Source: Staphylococcus piscifermentans
GTDB lineage: Bacteria; Bacillota; Bacilli; Staphylococcales; Staphylococcaceae
Length of the DNA: 64,000 bases
Assembly: GCF_900186985.1 (NCBI RefSeq)
Contig: NZ_LT906447.1
Span: forward strand, 744,001 to 808,000
Direction: 5' to 3'
Of the stretch, positions 37,703 through 46,786 are shown one piece after another. The notes beneath the pieces were generated by a model that searched no databases, had not been told where the DNA came from, and saw only the letters and a list, made by a program, of their open reading frames with translations. The first letter of the stretch is position 1. The number at the start of each line of letters is the position of its first letter. The position numbers and the translations under genes were made by a program.

Positions 37703-39628
37703 ATGACACTTGCCTTAATTATATATATTGTTATCGCATTGATTCTTATTGCGTTAGTGAATGTATTCGTTCGTAAACGTAATAAGAAACAAGCTTCGCG
37801 AAAACTGGAACAACGTCAAGCACGTAATAGAAATCAAACATCTAAATTTAAAGCGAGCGACTTAGATCGACAACCTTCGCGTTCTCAAAATGAAAGAATG
37901 ACTGAGCAACCACATGATGAGGAACATCATACTGCACCAGCCGAAGATTCAACATCACCATCAGATGATGAATCAGTCAATGATAAAGCAGATCAAGAAG
38001 ACAAAGAAGAAACAGAAACAGAAACAGAAGAAGAAAGAAAACAACGTAATCAAGAAAAATTACGTCAAACCAGAGAAAATTATAATAACCAACAAGAATC
38101 TATGTTCCGCTTCGGTAATGGCGTATCACGAAATGTAATTTTAGCGGCGATGTTATTCGGTATGTTCATTGCTATCTTGAACCAAACACTCTTGAACGTG
38201 GCATTACCGAAAATCAACACTGACTTTAATATCTCTGCTTCAACTGGGCAATGGTTGATGACAGGATTCATGTTAGTTAACGGTATCTTTATACCTGTCA
38301 GTGCGTTTCTATTTGAAAAGTATTCTTATAGAAGATTGTATTTATTCTCACTTGTCATATTTACTATAGGTTCTTTAGTCTGTGCGTTGGCACCGAACTT
38401 TACAATTATGATGACAGGTCGTGTATTACAAGCTGCCGGCGCAGGTATCTTAATGCCATTAGGTTCTAATGTTATTATGACAATTTTCCCACCGGAAAAA
38501 CGTGGTTCAGCCATGGGTACCATGGGTGTCGCGATGATTTTAGCACCTGCAATCGGACCAACTTTATCAGGTTACATCGTACAGAACTATCACTGGAACG
38601 TTATGTTCTACGGCATGTTCTTTATCGGAATCGTAGCCGTGGTAGTAGGATTTATTTGGTTCAGATTATATCAACGTACTGAAAATCCAAAAGCAGATAT
38701 CCCAGGTATCATCTTCAGTACCATTGGATTCGGTTCATTGCTTTATGGATTCAGTGAAGCAGGTAATGACGGTTGGGGTTCTAATACAGTCGTAATTTCA
38801 TTCATTATAGGTGCTATCTTTATTGTGCTCTTTGTAATCAGAGAAACAAGAATGAAAATGCCTATGTTGAATTTCGAAGTATTGAAATTCCCGACATTCA
38901 CTTTAACAACACTCATCAACGTTGTTGTGATGATGAGTTTATATGGCGGTATGTTATTACTTCCAATTTATTTACAAGATTTACGTGGATTTACAGCAAT
39001 CGATTCAGGATTGCTTCTCCTACCAGGTGCCTTAGTAATGGGGCTGTTAGGACCAGTTGCAGGTAAACTTTATGACATGATCGGAATTAAACCGTTGGCT
39101 ATCTTCGGTATTGCGATTATGACATACGCAACTTGGGAGTTAACTAAATTAACCATGGATACACCTTATCTATCAATCATGGGTATTTATGTATTGCGTT
39201 CATTCGGTATGGCATTCATTATGATGCCGATTATGACTGCAGGTATGAATGCTTTACCAGCACGTTTAATCTCACATGGTAATGCACTCGTAAATACTTT
39301 GCGTCAATTAGCTGGCTCTATCGGTACAGCTATTTTGGTTACAGTTATGACTAACCAAACAACGCAACACATGAACACTTTTGCACAAGATTTAGATAAA
39401 ACAAATCCAGCTATTCAAGATCAAATGAAACAACTTGCCATGAAATTTGGCGGTGAAGATGGCGCTATGCAAGTATTGATGGGATTCCTCAAGAAACTTG
39501 CTACAGTTGAAGGCGTTAATGACGCATTCTGGATAGCGACACTCTTCAGTCTTATCGCGTTAGTTATGAGCTTCTTCATTCAAAGTAGAAAGAAAGCTGC
39601 TAAATACGCTAAAGAACATAACGAATAA
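37703..39628 (+). CDS. DHA2-type MFS multidrug transporter with N-terminal extension
   Basis: 641 aa, about 130 residues longer than a usual 14-helix EmrB/QacA drug:proton antiporter. An extra N-terminal helix (about residues 3-24) is followed by a basic then very acidic disordered linker (about 28-130), and the transporter proper begins near residue 143 (NVILAAMLFGMFIAILNQTL). The DHA2 core has LNVALPKINTDFNIS, motif A-like and motif C (GVAMILAPAIGPTLSGYIV near residue 275). It is translated from AAGGAGG 12 bp after the EmrA-like gene. Substrates unknown; the linker might contact the adaptor or the membrane surface. It ends at a terminator, after which repeat array 2 starts. Confidence 0.86.
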   Translation: MTLALIIYIVIALILIALVNVFVRKRNKKQASRKLEQRQARNRNQTSKFKASDLDRQPSRSQNERMTEQPHDEEHHTAPAEDSTSPSDDESVNDKADQEDKEETETETEEERKQRNQEKLRQTRENYNNQQESMFRFGNGVSRNVILAAMLFGMFIAILNQTLLNVALPKINTDFNISASTGQWLMTGFMLVNGIFIPVSAFLFEKYSYRRLYLFSLVIFTIGSLVCALAPNFTIMMTGRVLQAAGAGILMPLGSNVIMTIFPPEKRGSAMGTMGVAMILAPAIGPTLSGYIVQNYHWNVMFYGMFFIGIVAVVVGFIWFRLYQRTENPKADIPGIIFSTIGFGSLLYGFSEAGNDGWGSNTVVISFIIGAIFIVLFVIRETRMKMPMLNFEVLKFPTFTLTTLINVVVMMSLYGGMLLLPIYLQDLRGFTAIDSGLLLLPGALVMGLLGPVAGKLYDMIGIKPLAIFGIAIMTYATWELTKLTMDTPYLSIMGIYVLRSFGMAFIMMPIMTAGMNALPARLISHGNALVNTLRQLAGSIGTAILVTVMTNQTTQHMNTFAQDLDKTNPAIQDQMKQLAMKFGGEDGAMQVLMGFLKKLATVEGVNDAFWIATLFSLIALVMSFFIQSRKKAAKYAKEHNE

Positions 39629-39651
39629 GCTAATTGAATATTATGGGGTAA

Positions 39652-39686
39652 ACGACAGTGTTGTAGCGGCACTGTCGTTTTTTTGA
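39652..39686 (+). terminator. Terminator of the EmrA/EmrB-like operon
   Basis: AAACGACAGTG and CACTGTCGTTT arms with a 10-nt loop and a T-run. Confidence 0.85.
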
Positions 39687-39719
39687 TTTTAGGAAAAAGA
39701 GGGATATTAATGAGGTGTA

Positions 39720-40094
39720 GGAATCTAGACACAAGATTCCGAGAAGTGTCTAGAAAAGGGTGTAATCTGGACACAAGATTTCGAGAAGTGTCTAGAAAAG
39801 GGGTGAATCTAGACACAAGATTCCGGGAAGTGTCTAGAAAGAGGGCGAATCTAGACACAAGATTAGGAGAAGTGTCTAGAAAAGGGGTGAATCTAGACAC
39901 AAGATTCGGAGAAGTGTCTAGAAAAGCATGTAATCTAGACACAAAATTTCGAGAAGTGTCTAGAAAAGAGGTGAATCTAGACACAAGATACCGAGAAGTG
40001 TCTAGAAAAGAGGTGAATCTAGACACAAGTTTTTAAGAAGTGTCTAGAAAGAGGGCGAATCTAGACACAAGATTTCGAGAAGTGTCTAGATTAA
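39720..40094. repeat. Array 2 of 21-bp alternating palindromic repeats
   Basis: The 375-bp array has 18 arms at exact 21-bp steps (first TCTAGACAC at 39724, last AGTGTCTAGA at 40081), i.e. nine 42-bp units. Spacers after TCTAGACAC read about AAGATTCCGAGA and those after AGTGTCTAGA about AAAGGGTGTAA; variation is concentrated in the spacers while arms stay nearly fixed. The left edge is GGAATCTAGACAC and the right edge GTGTCTAGATTAA. It lies between convergent genes, beyond the terminators of both. Length and arm number equal those of array 1, in the opposite orientation. Long frames open on both strands are artefacts of the 42-bp unit. Confidence 0.95.
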
Positions 40095-40116
40095 GCTCAT
40101 CAGTAAGCCTCAATAG

Positions 40117-40152
40117 AAAAACTGGGACATCATACAGGCCCAGTTCTCCATA
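40117..40152 (-). terminator. Terminator of the 40156-40794 gene
   Basis: On the minus strand AACTGGG and CCCAGTT arms are followed by TTTC. Confidence 0.7.
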
Positions 40153-40155
40153 CAA

Positions 40156-40794
40156 TTATTTAATTCTAATACGGCGATTTCTAAAGAACAGACTGATAAA
40201 TAACAGACCGAAACAGCACGCCAACAATGTAACAGCATTATTTAAAGCATCTGCTGTTGTTAAAATTTGATCGGGTTTGAAACTCAAGAAATATTGGCTG
40301 AGATTATCTGCTACACGTTTTGCAGTTTCATTAATAATAGATGATAAACTGAAAGGCACTACAAACATAATCGCAATAATTACCATATTAATGATTTTGA
40401 TGGCAGTACGGTTGAAAATAAGTGTCAAGACAGTTAATAGAATACTAATCGCACCTGCGAAAAAGAAAATATAAAACGATGTTTTCAACTTTGCAATATT
40501 GTCTTGCAGTTGATTAATCTGCGTAAGATCAATATTTTGTGTAGAGATATTTTGCAACGTTTCTTGGAAATTCAATATTTGCGAGAAGTTAATAGGTTGG
40601 TTAACGAGCACAATATTGAAAATCGGTTCTTTCCACATGCTATACATCGTAATAGCAAGCAATATGAGTACAATCAGATGAATAATCAAACTGACCCATG
40701 AATGTTTTCTTTTATTAGAAAACTGATGACCGCGATGCAGCGGTTGTTGATTAAGTCTCTCTTGAAATTGAGAGTGTGAAGGTTGAGCGTTCAT
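40156..40794 (-). CDS. Unknown four-helix membrane protein
   Basis: Not recognised. The 212-aa product has membrane segments at about residues 32-52, 104-124, 128-148 and 182-202 with a long outside loop (about 55-100) rich in Gln/Asn/Ile (TQINQLQDNIAKL), possibly coiled. A basic C-terminal RNRRIRIK faces the cytoplasm. The start is uncertain: AGGAG lies 15 bases before the ATG at 40794, while TTG codons at 40809 and 40806 lie too close to it. It is the last of three minus-strand genes (41759-41280, 41280-40840, then this one after a gap), possibly one operon. Confidence 0.65.
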   Translation of the reverse strand: MNAQPSHSQFQERLNQQPLHRGHQFSNKRKHSWVSLIIHLIVLILLAITMYSMWKEPIFNIVLVNQPINFSQILNFQETLQNISTQNIDLTQINQLQDNIAKLKTSFYIFFFAGAISILLTVLTLIFNRTAIKIINMVIIAIMFVVPFSLSSIINETAKRVADNLSQYFLSFKPDQILTTADALNNAVTLLACCFGLLFISLFFRNRRIRIK

Positions 40795-40839
40795 AGTTAA
40801 GATCAACAACTCCTTTCTTCTGCTTTTACAATTTGATGA

Positions 40840-41280
40840 CTAATCTTCATTTAAAGAGATCTCTTTTATTTTAGCACCTATACTTTGAACAATATAGAGT
40901 TTGCCTTGTATTTCATAAGTATGAGAGAGTGCAAGCGCTGATTGATAGATTTTCTCTGGCGTAACAATAGTTTGAGCTTTCAAATCATTGTGTGTCTGAT
41001 TTTCAGAAGCGAAATCCTTTTCAAGTTGTGATTGAACATCTGCTAATTCATTTTTGAAGACCTCGTCACTCACACTTTGTTCGAGCAATTCTTCGATACC
41101 ATGAATCATTTGTCGCTGTCCTTGCAAATAACCTAATAATATTCCGCGTTCAAAGAGTTTATGGTCAGGGCCACGGGTAATATTTTCAGTAGACTGATTT
41201 AACTCGCTTAATTGCATCTTGACTTCATCAGATAAGTCATAGAGTGCCATTTTAATTTGATCTTGAAACGTTTCAGTCAT
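40840..41280 (-). CDS. Unknown helical cytoplasmic protein
   Basis: Not recognised. The 146-aa product is acidic, has no membrane segment or signal peptide, and is predicted mostly helical (EQSVSDEVFKNELADVQ), perhaps a coiled-coil adaptor. It shares the base A of its ATG with the stop of the preceding thioesterase gene (1-base overlap), so translation is coupled and a functional link with that enzyme is likely. AAGGAGG precedes the ATG. Confidence 0.7.
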   Translation of the reverse strand: MTETFQDQIKMALYDLSDEVKMQLSELNQSTENITRGPDHKLFERGILLGYLQGQRQMIHGIEELLEQSVSDEVFKNELADVQSQLEKDFASENQTHNDLKAQTIVTPEKIYQSALALSHTYEIQGKLYIVQSIGAKIKEISLNED

Positions 41281-41759
41281 TATTTATCCTCCTTATTTGG
41301 AATAGCAATACGATGGCCTAATTGTTTCGGCCAGTCGATATTTGGCTGTTCCTGATAATATGCCTCTATTTGTTCCCAGTACTGTTTTGGAAAAGGTGCA
41401 GATTTTTCAGTATCGCGGTCGATACCCATCATCATCAATTCATTCGTTGCAACCAATTGATCTTTACTGCCGTACATCATTAAAAAGAAATGCACGCGTT
41501 TATAATCGTAGTTATAAAGGTAAATACGAATGGAATAAGTATCATTTAATTTGAGTTGAGAAAGGAAAGTTGTGTGTTCTTCTAAGGTGAAGATAGTATA
41601 ATTTAAACGAGTTCTATCTTCTAATGATAAACCGTGCTGGTAATTGAATTCATTAGAAGCTTCACTGAATACTTTATTGAAATCCGCATCGTGCATATGT
41701 TGATTGTGGTCAATCATTGAAGTATCTACACGGCCGTTTATAGTAAAACATTCTGTCAT
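41280..41759 (-). CDS. Hotdog-fold acyl-CoA thioesterase
   Basis: 159-aa single-domain protein of the 4-hydroxybenzoyl-CoA thioesterase/YbgC superfamily. The signature VDTSMIDHNQHMHDADF at residues about 11-27 holds the Asp and His-Met motif of the active site, then the long central helix and five-strand sheet follow (HTTFLSQLKLNDTYSI, VHFFLMMYG). It would hydrolyse acyl-CoA or a related thioester in the cytoplasm. It overlaps the following unknown gene by one base. AAAGGAG precedes the ATG. The acyl chain preference is unknown. Confidence 0.78.
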   Translation of the reverse strand: MTECFTINGRVDTSMIDHNQHMHDADFNKVFSEASNEFNYQHGLSLEDRTRLNYTIFTLEEHTTFLSQLKLNDTYSIRIYLYNYDYKRVHFFLMMYGSKDQLVATNELMMMGIDRDTEKSAPFPKQYWEQIEAYYQEQPNIDWPKQLGHRIAIPNKEDK

Positions 41760-41868
41760 TACGCATTGCTCCTTTTATCTTATCTTTCAGAATTACTTCT
41801 ATTTTACTAAAAATAACGGTATGCTACACACAAAAGAATTTATCTTGAATTGAAAAAGGAGGCAAGCA

Positions 41869-42816
41869 ATGAGCGTTTCTATTTATTATCAAACAAAAGA
41901 ACAACCCTTAACTTCAATCAAGCATGCTGAAGATATTCCGAGCGACGCAACGATTATTTGGTATGATTTGAATGAGCCGACAGAGGAAGAGAGTGATTAT
42001 TTACTCAAACATTTTGAATTTAATCCATTAGAAATGGATGATACCATTCATGCAAATCCAAGAGCTAAATATAAAGCCTACGAAAATTATCAAAATATCG
42101 TGTTTCATACAATTTCTCCGCGAGAATATGAGATTGAGGTATTGAATATTTTTATTAAAGATAATGTGTTGATTACTTATCATCATAGAAATATAAGAGA
42201 AGTCAATACTGTGAATAAACAAGTGAAGAATCATTTTGACAAGAACCTTGATTGTGAAGATATTGTCTTATATATTTTAGATCATATCGTGGATAATTAT
42301 TTTTATTACGTGGAAGAAATTTCAGATAAGGTCTTTATGTTTGAAGATGAACATGGTCGTGACCGTACGAATAAATACATGATGGACCATATCTTTGATT
42401 TACGGTCGGATATTATTAAATTGAACAGAGTAATTATGCCTATGAAAGAGGTTATCGATACTTTGCAGAATGAAAGTCGATTAGTGCAAGATAAACGTCA
42501 TAAAATGTATATCCAGCATATTATTGACCATATTGCGAAAGAAGAAAGCATGTTACAGACGGCACAAGATATTACGCGAGAAATCAGAGATAACTTCGAA
42601 TCCTATACAACCTTTAGAATGAATAAAGTCATGCAAATACTGACCATCGTTTCGGTTATTTTCATGCCTTTGACTTTGATTGCGGGTATTTATGGTATGA
42701 ACTTCCAAAATATGCCTGAGCTTAAGTGGCATTATGGTTACTATGCTGTATTGCTTCTGATGTTAGTGATTTCACTTGGCTGTATTTGGTATTTCAAACG
42801 TAAAAATATGTTTTAA
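41869..42816 (+). CDS. CorA-like divalent cation transporter 2
   Basis: 315-aa CorA family member with an N-terminal cytoplasmic domain, a long stalk helix and two C-terminal membrane helices (about residues 262-283 and 292-310). The GMN signature is in AGIYGMNFQNMPEL, the canonical YGMNF form of Mg2+/Co2+ channels, so this is the more typical CorA of the two in the window. AAGGAGG precedes the ATG. It is divergent from the thioesterase operon and monocistronic. Confidence 0.88.
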   Translation: MSVSIYYQTKEQPLTSIKHAEDIPSDATIIWYDLNEPTEEESDYLLKHFEFNPLEMDDTIHANPRAKYKAYENYQNIVFHTISPREYEIEVLNIFIKDNVLITYHHRNIREVNTVNKQVKNHFDKNLDCEDIVLYILDHIVDNYFYYVEEISDKVFMFEDEHGRDRTNKYMMDHIFDLRSDIIKLNRVIMPMKEVIDTLQNESRLVQDKRHKMYIQHIIDHIAKEESMLQTAQDITREIRDNFESYTTFRMNKVMQILTIVSVIFMPLTLIAGIYGMNFQNMPELKWHYGYYAVLLLMLVISLGCIWYFKRKNMF

Positions 42817-42914
42817 CTTTTCGATGTGATTTTTGCAAATAGGTAGCAGAAGCACTCAGAGATTGATACACTTACAATAATATGAGTTTAAGAGAACAGA
42901 AAGTAGGAAATGCG

Positions 42915-43955
42915 ATGAGCGATTCAAAAAGGGAACAACGAAAGGACGACCACGTAAAAATAGCGATGGCGCAAAACGATCCAAAACTGACGGATTTCGA
43001 TAAAGTCAGATTCGTGCACCATTCCATTCCGAGTATAGATGTAGATCAAGTCGATTTATCAGTGGATTTACCTGATTTTTCAATGTCTGCACCGCTGTAT
43101 ATCAATGCGATGACCGGAGGAAGTGAATGGACGAAACAAATTAATGAGAAGTTAGCCGTAGTAGCACGTGAAACTGGGTTGGCTATCGCTGTAGGTTCAA
43201 CACATGCTGCCTTACGTAACAGTAAAATGGCGAGCTCTTTCGACATCGTTCGCAAAACGAATCCGAAAGGTATTATTTTTAGTAATGTGGGAGCAGATGT
43301 GCCAGCTGATTTAGCCAAGCAATCGGTTGAAATGCTAGAGGCGAATGCGTTGCAAGTGCACGTCAATTCTCCGCAAGAACTCGTAATGCCTGAAGGAAAT
43401 CGAACGTTCTCAAATTGGATGGACAATTTAAGTGAGATTGTGCAAACAGTTGATGTTCCAGTGATCGTAAAAGAAGTCGGTTTCGGAATGAGCCGCGAAC
43501 TGATTCAAGATTTAAGAGAAATCGGTATCCGTTATGTAGATGTCAGTGGCAGAGGCGGTACAAACTTTGTAAATATTGAAAATGAAAGACGCCAACTGAA
43601 AGACATGTCTTATCTGAAGAATTGGGGTCAATCGACAGTAGAATCTTTATTAGAAAGTAAAAATCTGCAAAATCAAGTTACTGTATTTGCGAGCGGTGGA
43701 GTGAGAAATCCACTTGATGCGGTTAAGTGTCTGGCTTTGGGAGCAGAAGCAGTGGGTATGTCTCGCCCGTTCTTAGAACAAGTCGAATCCAATGGTATTG
43801 CACAAACTGTAGAGTTTGTAGAAGAATTCATTGAACAAATGAAGAAAATTGCAGTTATGGTCAATGCATCTGATATTGAAGCATTGCATCATACTGATGT
43901 AGTCTTAGATACAACATTAAGATCATGGATCGAGCAACGCGGCTTAGATCAATAA
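42915..43955 (+). CDS. fni: Type II isopentenyl-diphosphate delta-isomerase
   Basis: 346-aa FMN- and NADPH-dependent isomerase that interconverts isopentenyl and dimethylallyl diphosphate, completing the mevalonate route started by mvaS and mvaA in this window. Motifs: [12 protein letters not shown] near the start, [12 protein letters not shown] (about residue 60), [15 protein letters not shown] (about 148), [15 protein letters not shown] (about 213) and [14 protein letters not shown] (about 263), the TIM-barrel flavin-phosphate site. The ATG at 42915 is chosen (AGGAAA before it) because S. aureus Fni starts with the same MSD; an upstream ATG at 42882 lacks a ribosome site. Confidence 0.94.
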   Translation: MSDSKREQRKDDHVKIAMAQNDPKLTDFDKVRFVHHSIPSIDVDQVDLSVDLPDFSMSAPLYINAMTGGSEWTKQINEKLAVVARETGLAIAVGSTHAALRNSKMASSFDIVRKTNPKGIIFSNVGADVPADLAKQSVEMLEANALQVHVNSPQELVMPEGNRTFSNWMDNLSEIVQTVDVPVIVKEVGFGMSRELIQDLREIGIRYVDVSGRGGTNFVNIENERRQLKDMSYLKNWGQSTVESLLESKNLQNQVTVFASGGVRNPLDAVKCLALGAEAVGMSRPFLEQVESNGIAQTVEFVEEFIEQMKKIAVMVNASDIEALHHTDVVLDTTLRSWIEQRGLDQ

Positions 43956-43957
43956 AA

Positions 43958-44001
43958 AATAAGCAGTTCAACTGGTAGAAGGTTGAACTGCTTATTTTTG
44001 T
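43958..44001 (+). terminator. fni terminator
   Basis: AATAAGCAGTTCAAC and GTTGAACTGCTTATT are perfect 15-base arms with a 9-nt loop and a T-run. Confidence 0.85.
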
Positions 44002-44056
44002 AGCAATTTTGGTTTTGGTAATTGCATTAAGAAGACTGCGAAGGAGATCACAATCT

Positions 44057-44081
44057 TGGTAACGCTTACATATAGTATAAT
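44057..44081. promoter_or_regulatory. cre-like site and -10 upstream of unknown gene
   Basis: On the minus strand 44057-44070 reads TGTAAGCGTTACCA, one departure from cre consensus. A TATAAT lies at 44076-44081. If this is the promoter, the transcript has a leader of about 190 nt before the gene at 44276; no riboswitch fold was recognised in it. Confidence 0.4.
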
Positions 44082-44275
44082 CCAAATAGTTGTTGATTTC
44101 AAATACATATTTGAGTAAATTAACTAATATTTGTATAAATAGTGACAGCATATAATTATAAAATATAAATTGGCAACAAATCATCTGTAAATGGAAACAT
44201 AATGCTATGTGACTCTTTTAAAAATCGTGCTAAATTTTTACTAGAAAATGAGAAAACCATTGGAGGGTCTAAAAA

Positions 44276-44764
44276 TTGACTTATTATTATGTTGAAACTA
44301 TTAATCCAATACAACAATGCATGTACAAAATCGAGCAGCTCTATAAAACTAAAATGGAAAAACTTTCATATATCAATCGACTAGACAACATTATTAAATT
44401 AGCGCAATGGGAGCGACCATCAGTAATCAATGTAAACACGAAAGTTGAAATCGCCGAACAATATTTTGATCTTCATAATTTTAATCCTGACCATACGTAT
44501 CATTTGGAGATTAATCCAATGAAACACAAGACGGTTTTAATAGAATTGAATCACCAAATCAGAATGGAAATCAGCCAAGCGGAAGAGTCCCAAATCTATG
44601 ATATTACACCTTATCTGCAAGACAGAGAAAATTATCTCTATTTAGGATTATTACATGATGAAACTAACGCACAACTACCAGATTGCAAGTTGATTGAATT
44701 TAAAAATCACCGTTTAAATGATACTTCTGTAATCCAAGAACGTCCGCTTAATTACTCAATTTAA
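44276..44764 (+). CDS. Unknown soluble protein
   Basis: Not recognised. The 162-aa product has no signal or membrane helix. It begins with an aromatic-rich helix (YYYVETINPIQQCMYKIEQL), followed by a beta-rich middle (VIELNH-type strands) and ends PLNYSI. Start is TTG at 44276, with GGAGGG 8 bases earlier, so the start is well supported despite the rare codon. It is flanked by terminator-separated fni and nrdD and seems monocistronic; a cre-like site lies far upstream. Confidence 0.65.
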   Translation: MTYYYVETINPIQQCMYKIEQLYKTKMEKLSYINRLDNIIKLAQWERPSVINVNTKVEIAEQYFDLHNFNPDHTYHLEINPMKHKTVLIELNHQIRMEISQAEESQIYDITPYLQDRENYLYLGLLHDETNAQLPDCKLIEFKNHRLNDTSVIQERPLNYSI

Positions 44765-44869
44765 TACTTCATCTAACTTTAAAATAAATTTTATTGCAGA
44801 TAACATGAAATTCAAAAGAAAGACATAAAGCTATGACATCTCTGTTAACACTCCAAGAACCTCTTTCAT

Positions 44870-44885
44870 TTACTATATATTGTGG
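44870..44885. promoter_or_regulatory. NrdR box 1
   Basis: TTACTATATATTGTGG matches the NrdR consensus acACwATATaTwGTgt in the conserved core. NrdR is the ATP/dATP-sensing repressor of ribonucleotide reductase genes. Confidence 0.75.
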
Positions 44886-44901
44886 TAATTTTGTAATTAG
44901 A

Positions 44902-44917
44902 ACACCATATATAGAAA
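44902..44917. promoter_or_regulatory. NrdR box 2
   Basis: ACACCATATATAGAAA matches the left half and the core of the NrdR consensus but departs in the right half. It lies 32 bp (about three helical turns) from box 1, the usual spacing of paired NrdR boxes, and 15 bp before the nrdD start. Confidence 0.7.
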
Positions 44918-44932
44918 TGAAAGGGGTATTTT

Positions 44933-46780
44933 ATGTTTAAAATTGAAGAAAGCCTAAGCAACTTAATCAATAAAGATCCGACTGTTATTAATGAAAATGC
45001 TAATAAAGATAGTGAAACCTTTACAACGATGCGTGATTTAACGGCGGGGGTCGTTTCAAAATCTTACGCATTAGAAAAATTATTGCCGAAACATGTAGCG
45101 GCTGCACATCAATCTGGCGATATTCACTTTCATGATTTAGATTATCATCCATTTCAACCCTTAACGAATTGTTGCTTGATTGATATTCAAGGTATGTTAG
45201 AACACGGCTTTGAAATCGGCAATGCACAAGTCGAATCTCCGAAATCTATTCAAACTGCAACTGCACAGATTGTCCAAATTATTGCGAATGTGTCTAGCAG
45301 TCAGTATGGCGGATGTACAGTGGACCGCATTGATGAAATCTTAAGTCCATATGCAGAGTTAAATGCTGAGAAACATCGTAAAATAGCTGAGCAGTTTGTC
45401 TACCCTGATCAATTGGATACATATGTGAATCAACAGACTGAGAAGGATATTCGAGATGCGATGCAAAGTTTAGAATATGAAATTAATACACTGTATACTT
45501 CTAATGGCCAAACACCTTTTGTAACTTTAGGCTTTGGTCTAGGGACTGATAAGTATAACCGTATGATTCAGAAAGCTATCTTGAACACACGTATTCAAGG
45601 TTTGGGGCACCATCATGTGACAGCTATCTTTCCAAAGCTTGTCTTTTCCATCAAAAAAGGAATTAATTTCGCACCGGAAGATCCGAATTATGATGTGAAG
45701 CAGTTGGCGTTGGAATGTTCGACGAAACGGATGTATCCGGATATTTTGAATTATGATAAGACGGTGGAAATTTTAGGTGATTTCAAGGCGCCGATGGGTT
45801 GTCGTTCTTTCTTGCCGGCATGGCAGAATGCGCAAGGTGAGAACGAGAATAGTGGGCGTATGAATTTAGGGGTGGTGACGTTGAATGTGCCGCGGATTGC
45901 GATTGAAACGAGCGGGGATTTAGCGGCATTTTGGCGTTTATTGGATGCGCGTATGGAATTGATTCATGATGCGCTGGTTTATCGTATTGAGCGGTTGAAA
46001 GATGCGGTACCGAATAATGCGCCTATACTGTATAAGAGCGGTGCGTTTCATCAACGTTTATCTGAAAAGGATGATGTGATGATGTTATTTAAACATCAAC
46101 GGGCAACGATTTCTATTGGTTATATCGGCTTGTATGAAGCGGCCACTGTATTTTACGGTCCTAATTGGGAAACGAATCCTGAAGCGAAAACTTTTACTTT
46201 AGATATATTGCGTCGCATGAAGGATTTTCAAAAACAGTGGACAGCACAATATGATATTTTCTTCAGTCTTTATAGTACGCCGAGTGAATCGTTGACTGAT
46301 CGTTTCTGTCGTCTGGACCGTGAACGTTTCGGATTAATTCCAAATATTACAGATAAAGGTTATTATCAGAATTCATTCCATTATGATGTGCGTAAAGCTG
46401 TTTCACCTTTTGAAAAGCTTGATTTTGAAAAGGATTATCCGTTCTTGGCAAGCGGCGGTTATATTCATTATTGCGAATATCCAAAATTGACGCATAATAC
46501 GAAGGCGTTGGAAGCAGTTTGGGACTATGCGTATGACAAAGTCAGTTATCTTGGAACTAATACACCTATAGATAAATGTTATGAATGCGGCTTTGAAGGT
46601 GAGTTTAATACGACAGCTAAAGGTTATACATGTCCGACTTGCGGTAACCACAATCCTGAAACGGTAGACGTAGTTAAACGCACTTGCGGCTATTTAGGCA
46701 ACCCGGTGCAAAGACCGACGATTGAAGGACGTCAAAAAGAAATAACTGCACGCGTCAAACATCTGAAAGATAAGGGATGA
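44933..46780 (+). CDS. nrdD: Anaerobic ribonucleoside-triphosphate reductase
   Basis: 615-aa class III reductase, giving dNTPs without oxygen by glycyl-radical chemistry. The radical loop is RTCGYLGN near residue 592, and the C-terminal zinc site is formed by CYECGFEGEF and CPTCGNHN (two CxxC). Active-site cysteines include NCCLIDI (about residue 79). No ATP-cone regulatory domain is visible at the N terminus, which explains the shorter length than the 712-aa E. coli enzyme and suggests that activity control differs. AAAGGGG precedes the ATG. Followed by nrdG after 6 bp. Confidence 0.95.
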   Translation: MFKIEESLSNLINKDPTVINENANKDSETFTTMRDLTAGVVSKSYALEKLLPKHVAAAHQSGDIHFHDLDYHPFQPLTNCCLIDIQGMLEHGFEIGNAQVESPKSIQTATAQIVQIIANVSSSQYGGCTVDRIDEILSPYAELNAEKHRKIAEQFVYPDQLDTYVNQQTEKDIRDAMQSLEYEINTLYTSNGQTPFVTLGFGLGTDKYNRMIQKAILNTRIQGLGHHHVTAIFPKLVFSIKKGINFAPEDPNYDVKQLALECSTKRMYPDILNYDKTVEILGDFKAPMGCRSFLPAWQNAQGENENSGRMNLGVVTLNVPRIAIETSGDLAAFWRLLDARMELIHDALVYRIERLKDAVPNNAPILYKSGAFHQRLSEKDDVMMLFKHQRATISIGYIGLYEAATVFYGPNWETNPEAKTFTLDILRRMKDFQKQWTAQYDIFFSLYSTPSESLTDRFCRLDRERFGLIPNITDKGYYQNSFHYDVRKAVSPFEKLDFEKDYPFLASGGYIHYCEYPKLTHNTKALEAVWDYAYDKVSYLGTNTPIDKCYECGFEGEFNTTAKGYTCPTCGNHNPETVDVVKRTCGYLGNPVQRPTIEGRQKEITARVKHLKDKG

Positions 46781-46786
46781 TGCAAG

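Noticed and set aside
39580..40270. Overlapping frames on both strands of array 2 encoding repeats such as LDTSRNLVSRF
   Set aside because: Same artefact: palindromic arms give similar peptides on both strands, no ribosome sites, and the minus-strand frame runs into the EmrB-like gene.
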